Assembly (NCBI GenBank): GCA_000697455.1
Contig: JNET01027201.1
Coordinates: forward strand, 1-30,440
Reading direction: 5' to 3'
DNA: 30,440 nt
Origin: Basidiobolus heterosporus B8920
Lineage: Eukaryota > Basidiobolomycota > Basidiobolomycetes > Basidiobolales > Basidiobolaceae
Shown piece after piece: positions 21,801 to 30,440 of this stretch. Position 1 is the stretch's first letter. Every line of letters starts with the position of its first letter. Below the pieces are notes generated by a model. That model was given only the letters and a program-made list of their open reading frames with translations, was not told the DNA's origin and made no database searches. Both the position numbers and the translations under genes were made by a program.

Positions 21801-23130
21801 CGAGTGTTACCGCCTACGGTAGAACGATGATTGAGAAGACGAAACATGTAGGGTTAAAAGGCTTGGTCACTCCATCGAGGTTATGGGAACTAACAGCTCT
21901 GATTAGATCGTAGAGGAGCATTTCACTATTGCTAATGGGTATACACATGATGCCAAGGTTATTTATGGTGATACAGATTCCGTCATGATTAAATTCGGCA
22001 CCACTAGTCTTGAAGAAGCCATGAAGCTAGGTAGGCCTCAACTCTTCTCATACAAATACTTTGTACCGGTTGATCTAACAACTCTGCGCAGGTGATGAGG
22101 CTGCAGGTGTTGTAACTGCTCAGTTTATTAAGCCCATCAATTTGGAGTTTGAAAAGGCCTATTTCCCCTATCTACTCATTAGCAAAAAAAGATACGCTGG
22201 ACTGTACTGGACCAATCCAAACAAGTGGGATAAGATGGACACCAAGGGAATTGAAGTAAGTCGAATCTTTAGCAACTCTATACTCTGGCCCAACTAACCC
22301 CTCTCCATGTGTATTAGACTGTTCGAAGAGATAACTGTCGCTTGGTCTCGAGCGTAATTACAACATGTCTTCGTAAAATCCTGATAGATCGAGATGTCCA
22401 GGCTGCCCTGGACTATACCAAACAGATCATCTCGGATCTTTTGCAGAACAAGATTGATATGTCCCAATTGGTCATCACCAAAGCTTTAAGTAAGACAGAT
22501 TATGCTGGCAAGCAAGCCCACGTCGAACTGGCAGAAAGAATGAGAAAGCGTGATGCTGGTTCAGCACCAACTCTAGGCGATCGTGTCGCGTACGTCATTA
22601 TCAAAGGATCAAAGGGAGCTGCTGCTTATGAAAAATCTGAGGATCCATTATATGTTCTGGAGCATAATGTGCCCATTGATACTAGATATTATCTTGACAA
22701 TCAACTAGCAAAGCCACTTCTACGTATTTTCGAGCCTATCCTAGGGGAAAAGGCGGAGAGTTTACTAAATGGCGATCACACACGAACCATTCAACTCTCA
22801 ACACCAACTACCGGCGGCCTGATGAAGTTCACGGTGAAAACTGCACTTTGTTTAGGATGCAAGTCTCCGTTGAAGAAGAATGAGCATGCAGTTTGTGTTC
22901 ATTGTAAATCTAGAGAGGCAGAGCTATATTACAAGCAGCAGGATATAGTCAATGATATGGAAGTGAGGTTCTCACGTCTCTGGACCCAGTGCCAAAGATG
23001 CCAGGGAAGTTTACATCAAGAAGTGCTCTGTACAAGTAAAGATTGTCCAATCTTTTATATGAGAAAGAAGGCACAAAAGGATGTTGAAGATGCAACAGAA
23101 ACCTTATCCAGATTTGACTACAGTTGGTAG
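18840..23130 (+). CDS. POL3: DNA polymerase delta catalytic subunit
   Basis: Eighteen exons: 18840-18978, 19040-19108, 19165-19244, 19307-19417, 19488-19662, 19723-19817, 19878-19969, 20040-20200, 20268-20395, 20475-20589, 20660-20925, 20995-21181, 21248-21454, 21516-21667, 21731-21847, 21907-22030, 22092-22255, 22318-23130. All phases close to 1064 aa, the usual family size. The B-family polymerase makes the lagging strand and proofreads. Exonuclease motifs: FDIEC (Exo I), [12 protein letters not shown] (Exo II) and YCLKDAYLP (Exo III). Polymerase motifs: [20 protein letters not shown] (A), [13 protein letters not shown] (B), [10 protein letters not shown] (C), KKRYAGLYW and TVRRDNC. The C-terminus has CysA ([20 protein letters not shown], zinc) and CysB (CQRC...CTSKDCP), the Fe-S cluster site that holds the accessory B subunit. 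Introns 5 (GTTCTT) and 14 (GTTTAA) have unusual donors. All catalytic residues seen are intact. Confidence 0.98.
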
Positions 23131-23515
23131 ATATAGTTACACTTGGTGGCTCACTACCTCTGGTTTCATGACGCTTGCGAATATTTACCGATCACTTCAT
23201 TTTCAATAGAATTCAATAACCCCCTGTATGCCCTGTATGTTTATGTGACTCTTTCAACTTGTTAATATGATTAAATCAGCTGGGAAGTACATACATGTTC
23301 TGCTTATTCTCCCTTTTTTAATGAATCATTTATTTGTTCATAAACATTGCTATTTCATGGTATGAGCGCCATGAGCGCCATGAAACTTGTTTACCACACG
23401 GTTACAAAACCAACACTTCATCGGGTAATTCTCACTTGAAACCGAACAAGCTAAATACCAATGATGGTCGTGGTGGTCCTGGTGGTATACAGCACCACCT
23501 CTGTTCTCTATCGTT
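23131..23515. other. Spacer, Pol delta to secreted-protein gene
   Basis: Holds the Pol delta 3' UTR and the promoter of the next gene. A short duplication (ATGAGCGCC twice, about 23361-23379) and a GT/GG-rich stretch near 23465-23485 are present. Open frames on both strands here look like chance. Confidence 0.4.
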
Positions 23516-25317
23516 ATGATTTGCCTGCGGCTTCTGATGGCTTTCTCTTTATTTCTGTTGGTCTTGGAAGCAACTTCAGCTGCATTCTTGGACCAGAGTA
23601 AGTTACTGAAAGAGTACAAGTGGGTCACACTACAGAATTACCGTTTCTTTCAGGAGAGTGATGTGATACTGGAGAAGGTCAAAGTGAACGCGGAGGAAGG
23701 CCACGTGACGACGAATGAGTTGTTTAGAGAAACAATGCGCTATTTAAAGAATTTGTTTCTCAAGAACCGCATGCTACGCCGCCAATGGAACAAGACCAAG
23801 TTGGCTCTTCTCAAAGACTCCTCAGATGAAACTGAGCTTTTGGTTGATAAAGATACTGATAATCTTGAGAATTTATTTGATGCTTACATGGAAGAGTTTA
23901 AAATCACTTTTAATGAAGTCAAAAAATCCTTCCATCAGGTACTAGCTGAAAAGAATGTATACTCTTGGGACAAACGAATTTCTATTTAACTGTGAATGTT
24001 TCCTTTCCAGCAGTCTATGCCCACTAGAATAAAGAATGAGGTATTGTCAGGCTTGGAACTTGTAATATTTAGGGAGAAGGGGAGGGCTAGGGTTAGGGTT
24101 ACGGTTGCTTCTGCATTCATGTTTGTAAGGGTAGTGGAGTTTCATTATGACGATATAAGCTAAACCTGAATTTATCTATTCTATTTGATAACTACTTCAT
24201 ATACCTCATTTATCCCTGCCTAGGCACCAGATGAGCAAACTTTCTTGTAGTCTTCCACTTGTTCGTATATTCCCTGTAGGAGAAGTGCCTCGAGGTGTGT
24301 GTATGAGTGATTTTCACTTTACATAATATACGTAACTAAATCTGTGTAGTGGAGCTATACTTGGACGAACCTCTGGTGATCAGTCAAAGCTCTAAACGTC
24401 GCCAGTTAGGACAACAGGTTCTAGCTTTGGTGCAAGGAATGGACTTGCTAGTTCATAAAGAAGAACAGGTTGACCTTAAATTTAAAGACTCGTCAAACTT
24501 CCTTCTTTTAACGTTTCTCCATGTGCTACAGAATCATTCCGATTTATCCAAGGATATCAGTATTATATATCAAGAACTAGAAAATTTGGTTCAAAAGCAA
24601 GGCGGCAAATACAATACAACACAAGTTGAGTAAATTCCAACTATACCAAACATACAAATGGCTGACATTAATTATCTGTCACTTAGGAATACTTCAAAGA
24701 TACGGGGCTAATATCTATTTATCCACGAGTCAGCATTCGCTTGGGTATTAATGGCATAGTAGAGAATAAATCTGACTACGAGGTTCGAGGTATTTGACTG
24801 GATGCATCTAAACTTAGAGACAATATCATTTACCAGATGTATTAGAGCATTTCTCGCACATGGCACTAATGAACCAAATAGTATCCACTGCTTTGCAACT
24901 ACAAAAGGACATTGGTCTTAAAGATCACAAGTACATTGCACATCAATTGGCACTTCTCTATGTGAGTATTTGGCTTCACTTGTGGTTACCCTTTACCCTG
25001 GTAATAACCTCTTATGTAGCAAGGCATAAATCAAGTTGGTGGTGGATTCTTGAAATTCAAGTCGAAAATTGAAACTCAGTTTGATAAGATTAAATCGGCC
25101 ATCAGCGAAAGCGAAACACCTCAGCTAAATGACGAACGAAAAACATGGTAAGTGAGCAAAGTAGCAAATTCATATTAACAAAAATTCTATTAAACCTCTG
25201 ATTAGGCTCATGAATATCACCTCCGAGATCATAATTGATGCACTCTTTAAGCTGAGACCTGTGAGAGCAGCCTCTCAACCACTTGCGGGCTTCTTGAACA
25301 ATGTGGCTAAATATTAA
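23516..25317 (+). CDS. Secreted helical protein of unknown family
   Basis: Eight exons (23516-23938, 24011-24040, 24231-24294, 24350-24624, 24687-24789, 24837-24961, 25020-25147, 25206-25317) join in phase to 419 aa. The start is chosen because it gives a clear signal peptide, MICLRLLMAFSLFLLVLEAT with SAA after it. The mature part has no further membrane span and is predicted helical by its regular Leu/Lys/Glu spacing, for example NELFRETMRYLKNLFLKNRM and LVLALVQG-like QVLALVQGMDLLVHKEEQ. It has few cysteines and ends RAASQPLAGFLNNVAKY. Sequons such as NKT, NTT, NKS and NIT could be glycosylated. I recognise no domain. Exon 2 is only 30 nt, and intron 2 (190 nt) contains a telomere-like run. 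Intron 4 has a GTTGAG donor, set by the downstream frame EYFKDTGLISIYP. An extracellular or secretory-pathway protein is the safe statement. Confidence 0.75.
24083..24100 (+). repeat. Telomere-like TTAGGG run inside an intron
   Basis: AGGGCTAGGGTTAGGGTT within intron 2 of the 419-aa secreted-protein gene: about three units of the common fungal telomere repeat, one imperfect. Confidence 0.7.
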
Positions 25318-26154
25318 CAATGGAGCAGGTCAGATACGCTTAGGGCTAGGGTTTGAAGTATGGGTCAGAAACACGATGCTGAATAAAATAGCCACTCGGA
25401 ACTTGTTCGGATTTTGCGTTAAAGTTCTGATAGGTTCTTTATCGATTGCTAAAAGACAGTAATTCCATGTGCACCTATCAGGACCATATAAGTGAGTGTT
25501 GTAAATATCTCCATCTAGTAAGAAACAATGGTAGCATCTAGACCTTAGATTTGAGTTCCGAGTGGCATTGTATGATTCTGTAATTGACAAAGGATAACCT
25601 TTGAAAGCAAAAAATCCGAATCATGAGCCAAACAACATTAATATATGAAACTTAGGGTTAGAAGCATTGTGCCAGGTATTATAGTAAATTCGTATTGTTG
25701 GAGTATGAATTCCTAGTGCATAGTGTCCTTTTTCAAGAGGTAACAATATTAATTTGATTGTGAGATTTAGAACATGGATAATTAGGTGGAAATAGATCAT
25801 TGTTTCTTGGAGCCATTACGAAGTAGATATTCCAAATATAGTAGAATATCCGAACATATAGTGGAGGCATTATAGGTTGGGAATCGGCTTTTTCCTTTAA
25901 TGGGTAGCACTGTTGATGGAGTGGAAAAGAAGAATTTACCACGATACGAATTGTGAGTGAGGTAGGTTGGGACTAATTGCCTATTTGGGGTATGCCAAGC
26001 TCTTCCCGACTTGGAACTTTCTTGGAATTCTTTGTAACTGATCGAGATTCTCTAGGGTCTGGGCTGGTTGAATACATCATAGAGCACGAGCGAAAACAGT
26101 TACTGGAATGTTTATTGATTACAGCATATCAGCTAGTCTCAACAGGAAAGATGA
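25318..26154. other. Intergenic region with inverted repeat
   Basis: Between the two secreted-protein genes. A perfect 13-bp inverted repeat (GCCACTCGGAACT at 25391-25403, its complement at 25554-25566) flanks about 150 bp, and a related TTCGGATTTT(T)GC pair lies beside it in opposite orientations. Short TTAGGG-like motifs occur near 25340 and 25652. Open frames on both strands (25330-25590, 25733-25942, 25977-26354) have no recognisable product. Confidence 0.5.
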
Positions 26155-26162
26155 TATATAAG
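26155..26162 (+). promoter_or_regulatory. TATA box of the 194-aa secreted-protein gene
   Basis: TATATAAG lies 36 bp before the start codon at 26198, implying a very short 5' UTR and a TATA-dependent, regulated promoter. Confidence 0.55.
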
Positions 26163-26197
26163 CCACGCAACGAAGCATTGTCCTGCGCTAAACAAAG

Positions 26198-26782
26198 ATG
26201 CAATCCTTCAGAAATCTTGTCTCGCTTTTATTATCTGGTTCCCTCTTTGTCAGACTTGCAACTGCTGCAGCAGTTGACAATTGCAACGTACTCACATGTG
26301 AACAGCAGAGTCTCATCGGACTCAGGGCTTGTCCTGCTACCAAGGTTTCTGTAAGAGCTGTACCCGAAGTTGTAACTGAGTACTTTAATACAAAACCTTA
26401 TGAAGATGGTCAACGAGATTTCATCACCCCAGGAAACCTGATTGGTATTCAATCTAGCAGCACTAACTCGTTCGGAACCTACGCGGCGTCTTATTTCTAC
26501 TACAATTACAACCAGTGTTATGATTTCGACCCTCTTACTCATGCGGAGGTATACGTTACCAATGGTCAAAGTGACGACGCTGGCTATTATTGCTACTACA
26601 GCAACTGGGGCTGTTACGGAGAGGAAGTGTGCATCAAGAATAATGGAGTTACTGTAATCCCAGTGTCCGATGATATTAAGTTGACTGGAATCAGGAGCAC
26701 AATGTTGAAGCAATTTCATGATAGAATTGACGAGGAGGGTGAGGGTGGAGTTCCCAAGGATGCTATCGCTTGGGTTTATTAG
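26198..26782 (+). CDS. Secreted Tyr/Cys-rich protein of unknown family
   Basis: A single-exon 194-aa frame, unlike its intron-rich neighbours. Residues 1-25 form a signal peptide (MQSFRNLVSLLLSGSLFVRL then ATAAA). The mature protein starts VDNCNVLTCEQQSLIGLRAC and has seven cysteines, an odd number, suggesting three disulfides plus one free or pairing cysteine. The middle is strongly aromatic: YAASYFYYNYNQCYDFDP and GYYCYYSNWGCYGEEVC. The C-terminus is acidic (DRIDEEGEGG) and ends AIAWVY. No domain is recognised. Two decayed copies of its N-terminal part lie downstream on the same strand, so it belongs to a local duplicated family. A cell-wall, spore or effector-like role fits a small secreted protein in a repeat-rich region, but that is inference. 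Confidence 0.8.
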   Translation: MQSFRNLVSLLLSGSLFVRLATAAAVDNCNVLTCEQQSLIGLRACPATKVSVRAVPEVVTEYFNTKPYEDGQRDFITPGNLIGIQSSSTNSFGTYAASYFYYNYNQCYDFDPLTHAEVYVTNGQSDDAGYYCYYSNWGCYGEEVCIKNNGVTVIPVSDDIKLTGIRSTMLKQFHDRIDEEGEGGVPKDAIAWVY

Positions 26783-27337
26783 AATTGCTTCTACTAATTC
26801 ACATTAATAAGGCCGTAATTATATAGTATACTGTAATATTATAATCATGTAATAAATGTAAAATTGAACTGAGTTACCTACTGCCTTCATAAATCAACTC
26901 ATGGGAGATCGTAGATTTAAGCCAATGATTATTTTTCTGTTAAGAATCTTCGTAAATGAAAAGCAGGGTTTGCAAACCCACGTTTTTCGGGAATAACTGA
27001 ACATTAGCCGAAGCAATGGTCGGAAGGTTAATTGATATCCGAATGAGACGCGCGCATTTAATATCCGTCACGCCTGGACGAAGCAGTTGTTGTTTACTAG
27101 ACAGGACTGCTTTAAGGTTGGTAATGATCAATACAAAGTAGGCCATAATCAGGGCTAAAACTTTTATATCAGGCTAATCTGGGTTTAGTTACGCGAATTC
27201 TATCTCGGAAAATCTGTTGCCTCCGATGTCAGTGATGATGATTAATACTCGACGTAACAGATCAACTAAGTAGGTGTTTATTGTCTAGACTATTTTTACA
27301 GCTGATACCCAATATTTGCTTTAAAATGTTAAAACAT
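26783..27337. other. Intergenic region
   Basis: AT-rich sequence with an AATAAA-type signal near 26851 for the preceding gene. A minus-strand 68-codon frame (26940-27146) is considered and rejected. No repeat of note. Confidence 0.35.
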
Positions 27338-27432
27338 TGTAACCTTTGAGAAACTCTTCATCGACCGGTTCACTGTTTGTGAGCCTTACAAGCGCTGCTC
27401 CGGTTGACAACCACAACATGCTGACATGTGCT
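27338..27432 (+). pseudogene. Decayed copy of the 194-aa secreted-protein gene (5' part)
   Basis: About 95 bp aligns with 26203-26300, the signal-peptide and first mature codons. The residues GSLFVSLTSAAPVDNHNMLTC can be read against GSLFVRLATAAAVDNCNVLTC of the intact gene. The start codon is lost, the reading frame is not open upstream, and similarity stops after the second cysteine position. This is a relic of a tandem duplication of the host gene. Confidence 0.65.
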
Positions 27433-27895
27433 TTTTTCAGCTGCTGATTTGTTTTGAAATAATAAGTAGTAAGGTCTATTACCCTCATTAACTCTAATTC
27501 ACAAGAAGGAGCTTCCGAAGTCAAGTCTATCTCGTATTCCACGAAGAAAGAAAAAGTGATCTAGACTAAAATGGTTGCACTTTTGTGATTACTACTCTGA
27601 AAATAAGATGATTTGGAGACATCTATTCTGTGATGGAAATTTCAACAGTAGTCAAGCTGGGTAAAGGCATTATTATTAGTAACTTTTTTTAATACTGGAG
27701 TATTTTGTGACACATGTAATATTACGCAAACACTTTACAGTATCAAGGTTGATGGCAAGTATGAGAGAAGTGTCTGAGAGTTAGTCGTATCTGCTCAGTA
27801 GCTAAACATAATCCCAAAAATCAAAGTATCGCGACATTCATGTATGTAATTGTAGTCATAGCAATTAATGAATCGAGTATCAAGAAAACCATGTA
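27433..27895. other. Stretch without a supported gene
   Basis: AT-rich. If more of the decayed copy was once here it has lost visible similarity. No repeat or RNA gene seen. Confidence 0.35.
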
Positions 27896-28866
27896 TTAAT
27901 CAAGGCATATCCTCATTTGGAGAAATGTATACGAATGCTCTAGTGTGCCTAAGTTGGATAAGTAAATCTCGATAAGAGCGCTTTGGTGAACCATCCAAAA
28001 ATATATGAAATAACGTAAAATGACATTCAAGTCAACCAAGATAATGGTTTGAAAGAGTAATCTTAACCATATTAAGTAAATTCTTCCGCTTACCTCAGAT
28101 TCATAACTAGTCAAATGCTCCTCACATGACTTCGTATATTTGCCGTGATTGTTTGTTAACGGCACATTTAGAAACCCGGATGATCTTTGAAACCTTCCAT
28201 AGTAGTACTTACCAAATAGCAACATAGCGATGGTCCAGAAAAAGCTAAGGTCTAGTGAAATAGAGTTATTGAGCACTCTGACGCAAGAATTCTAATTCTG
28301 TATCGGAATATTCTAAGCGACTATCTAAGATCACTGACTTCTAATTGATTGGTTGATTCTGAGTCATTATAGGGCTTGAATTACTCGGATCTAGGTGAAC
28401 ACTACGACTTAGGCCATGCGTAGTAAATATGCAGCAGTCATTAGAATTATAAGCAATTATGTAAATCTACATGTCCGAACCAGTTGAGATACTGGTTATG
28501 CTTACCTAATGAAAAGCCTAAGCAGAGAACTCGGAAATTTAGGGGCACCGCTTTTGTATTGATAGAATTTCTAGAGATATTGAGGAAACTAGATAGAATA
28601 GTCTTAAAAGGTTAATCTACTAACAAAAACACGTACCTTGACCTGAGTATTTCTTAATTAGACTAAGCCAGTCTCATATTTTTATCGTCACAAGGTCTAT
28701 CAGAATTAAGTAATTCTCGCAAGTTACCAGTATCGAGTTTACAAAAAAGATTCGAGGCTTCATTATATTCGGAGCATTGATATCCGGTTGAAATGGCGGC
28801 ATTATTATCAATAGCCGAACTTGGAGTGAATATGAATAGTAAGAACAACTGTAACGTTGTATGCAC
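27896..28866 (-). CDS. Probable signal-peptide/membrane protein, four-exon model
   Basis: Proposed exons 28866-28728, 28652-28637, 28570-28506 and 28251-27896 join in phase to 191 aa, with donors GTAACT, GTACGT and GTAAGC and acceptors AAG/TAG. Exon 1 opens with a signal peptide (MHTTLQLFLLFIFTPSSA) followed by DNNAAISTGYQCSEYNEASN. Later exons hold hydrophobic segments: VPLNFRVLCLGFSLDLSFFW into TIAMLLFG, and RIYLIWLRLLFQTIILVDLN into VILRYFIYFWMV. Exon 2 is a 16-nt microexon. Exon 4 contains two further good donor sites (GTAAGT, GTAAGC), so the real model may splice more. No family is recognised. The 67-codon first frame alone could also be a small secreted protein. The strand and signal peptide are better supported than the exact exons. 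Confidence 0.4.
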
Positions 28867-29058
28867 TATGGTGTTATTCCCACTGCGAGATTACTGTTTC
28901 ATTGATGTTTTGGGCTGTGGTCTCATAATTGGCTCGATTCATGCTCAATTCATACTCTAGACTTGTGTTCTTCTGATTAGGCCTTCATGATCGCAATATT
29001 TCAGTACAGATGGGTCCAAAGCGCAGAGTAGCTCTTATGTGGCAGGTTCTTACATTAC
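28867..29058. other. Short intergenic region
   Basis: Upstream of the minus-strand gene; nothing recognised beyond the expected promoter. Confidence 0.3.
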
Positions 29059-29190
29059 TAATTCTATATATAACTATGTATATGCAGCATCCACTGATAA
29101 TTATGATAGTCTTACAAGTGATCAGCATAGTCTTATTGGCTTTAATGATGCTGAGATTGCTGTGAGACCTGTGCTTGAAGTTGTTACTGA
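29059..29190 (+). pseudogene. Decayed copy of the 194-aa secreted-protein gene, cut by a repeat
   Basis: Codons 29085-29190 read ASTDNYDSLTSDQHSLIGFN then DAEIAVRPVLEVVTD, aligning with AAVDNCNVLTCEQQSLIGLR then ACPATKVSVRAVPEVVTE of the intact gene. Both mature cysteines are replaced and two codons are missing. Upstream the signal peptide is not preserved. Similarity stops at 29190, exactly where the repeated element begins. This copy is more diverged in sequence but keeps a different, longer part than the copy at 27338. Confidence 0.75.
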
Positions 29191-30440
29191 TGAGGTTCAC
29201 ATAATGCAGCACCTAAATATTTGTACTAGATCTTGTTAAATTCACATAACTTGGAACCTAATTACTTACTGTAAAGGACTGACCATTTGAATAAGGATTA
29301 CTGGAAAAGATTAACAAAAGATGGAAAGAAGGCTAAATCCAGAAATGCTGCTTTAACTGGTAACCAACCATTTATATCTTCACTAACTATGGCCACAAAC
29401 AAAGATCCTCAGACCTGGAAAACTAGAGTTATCTGCCCAAAGCTGACTGGGGCACCTAGTGGATGTATTTGTAGGCCAGCAAAGTATCAGCCTTTATATC
29501 AGAAGAAGCTATTATAATATAATCAACAAATAAAGTAATCAGGCAATATTTAGATAAGATTGGGAATTCTTTGATAAAGAGGGCAAACAAGATGGTGCCT
29601 AGGTGTTGAGTTTTGCTCTGTACCTATGTGCTCATATATGAATATAATTTATGTTTTGTTCTTAAGAGATATTTGTCAAAGTTGAAATGTGTACAATCAG
29701 ATAAGATTAATTACATGATTATGCAATATGGGATTTATGAAAAGTCTTAAGCATATCCAAATGAGCTGAAACTTTAACAGTATGTTCCTAAATCTCACTA
29801 TAGTAGTATCTAGTAGCTTTTTTATTTAGTTCTAGCAAAAGGTATAAATTCAATGAGATTCTGGGAGTTATTGGAAGTGATTTGGAGAATTAGAAGAATA
29901 TATGTTTTTCACTTATTCATTTATTGAATGTAAAGTTCACTTTATACTTTTGTCAAAGAGTAAGCAAAACAACATGTAGGGTGTGTTTGTTGAGGTTCAC
30001 ATAACTTAGCACCTAATTATTCATACTTGATCTCATCCTTATTATATTTACTTAGCTATTTCCTTTCCCCCAAAACTCACACTTGGGTTTTACTTAGAAT
30101 ATTTTCACCAACTTAGAAGTACCCAGAATACCTGACTTTTTCAAACACTCCTGAATAGCCAGCCTGACAGGCTTCAGAGCCTGGTAATGGCCCTAGAGTC
30201 CAGAACTGAAGATTTGACCCTAAATTACATATATGGAAGATTGCTGGATGAGGGTTTATGGAAATCAGATACCTGCCAAAAGGGAGATGAGAATGCCTTG
30301 TTAAGCAATGGAAGACCTTCCTATTGTTGAAATTCACATAATATAGCACCTAATTATTCATACTTGATCTCATCCTCTTTATATTTACTTAGCAATTTCC
30401 TCTCACCCAAAATTTACACTTGGGTTTTACTTAGAATATT
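29191..30440 (+). mobile_element. LTR-like repeated element, nested or tandem, running off the right edge
   Basis: A terminal-type sequence beginning TGTTGAGGTTCACATAA is found at 29988 and 30325 and, in shorter or more diverged form, at 29191 and 29234. The copies at 29988 and 30325 match over about 113 bp to the window end with roughly one difference in ten positions by eye, and are spaced 337 bp apart. TG at the start, same orientation and AT-rich composition fit long terminal repeats of a copia- or gypsy-type retroelement, as solo or nested copies; the family cannot be fixed. It is a broken, fairly old fossil. No reverse transcriptase, integrase or capsid motif is visible here. A non-LTR origin for the repeats is possible. 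Confidence 0.5.
29287..29517 (+). other. Open stretch inside the repeated element
   Basis: A 76-codon, Lys-rich open frame within the element, with base use unlike the nearby host genes. No recognisable domain. It is probably remnant internal sequence of the element rather than a host gene. Confidence 0.3.

Noticed and set aside
25330-25590. 86-codon minus-strand frame
   Set aside because: Covers the inverted-repeat region, has no recognisable features and no splice link to other exons.
26231-26719. 162-codon minus-strand frame over the 194-aa gene
   Set aside because: The plus-strand frame has a signal peptide, a TATA box and decayed homologues nearby; the minus frame is its shadow.
26940-27146. 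68-codon minus-strand frame with TATAAAAG just upstream
   Set aside because: The TATA-like site is only about 20 bp from the ATG, too near for normal initiation, and the protein has no recognisable feature.
1-30440. A clustered metabolic, defence or CRISPR-like system
   Set aside because: The genes are ordinary eukaryotic housekeeping genes on mixed strands; no biosynthetic core enzyme, repeat-spacer array or toxin pair is present.

Overview
The window is a gene-dense stretch of an intron-rich eukaryotic nuclear genome, almost certainly fungal. It carries single-copy housekeeping genes cut by many 50-110 bp GT-AG introns. A Fus1-like membrane SH3 protein, a Spo73/Mug65-like dysferlin-domain protein and a fungal-size class I histone deacetylase all point to fungi. 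I cannot place it more precisely; an early-diverging lineage or an intron-rich basidiomycete would both fit. No rRNA, tRNA or CRISPR was seen.

Left part (1-4295): the 5' part of a probable MICOS Mic19-like CHCH gene leaves the window on the minus strand. It is followed by eIF6 (minus) and, divergently, by a six-exon plus-strand gene I do not recognise. Middle (4296-16298): B-type cyclin (+), PITH-domain protein (+), Rpd3-type histone deacetylase (-), dysferlin-domain protein (+), membrane RING-H2 protein (-), a small Ser/Gly/Pro-rich ORF with a TATA box (-) and a type I membrane protein with a cytoplasmic SH3 domain (-). Then 17269-23130: tubulin-folding cofactor C (-) and, divergently, the complete 18-exon catalytic subunit of DNA polymerase delta (+). 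Exon chains were built by hand; in each named gene every splice phase closes and the protein length fits the family.

Right part (23131-30440): this looks like accessory sequence. It holds an eight-exon gene for a secreted 419-aa protein of unknown family, a single-exon gene for a secreted Tyr/Cys-rich 194-aa protein, two decayed copies of that second gene, a probable four-exon gene for a signal-peptide/membrane protein (-), and a repeated, LTR-like element running off the right edge. The second decayed copy ends exactly where the repeat element begins.

Several genes belong to the cell cycle and growth (cyclin B, Pol delta, cofactor C, Rpd3, eIF6), but nothing suggests they form a cluster by function; they read as ordinary fungal gene order. 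The least explained material is the secreted-protein neighbourhood at 23.5-29.2 kb. Short TTAGGG-like motifs are scattered between genes and in one intron. A minority of introns use 5' sites beginning GTT rather than GTA/GTG.
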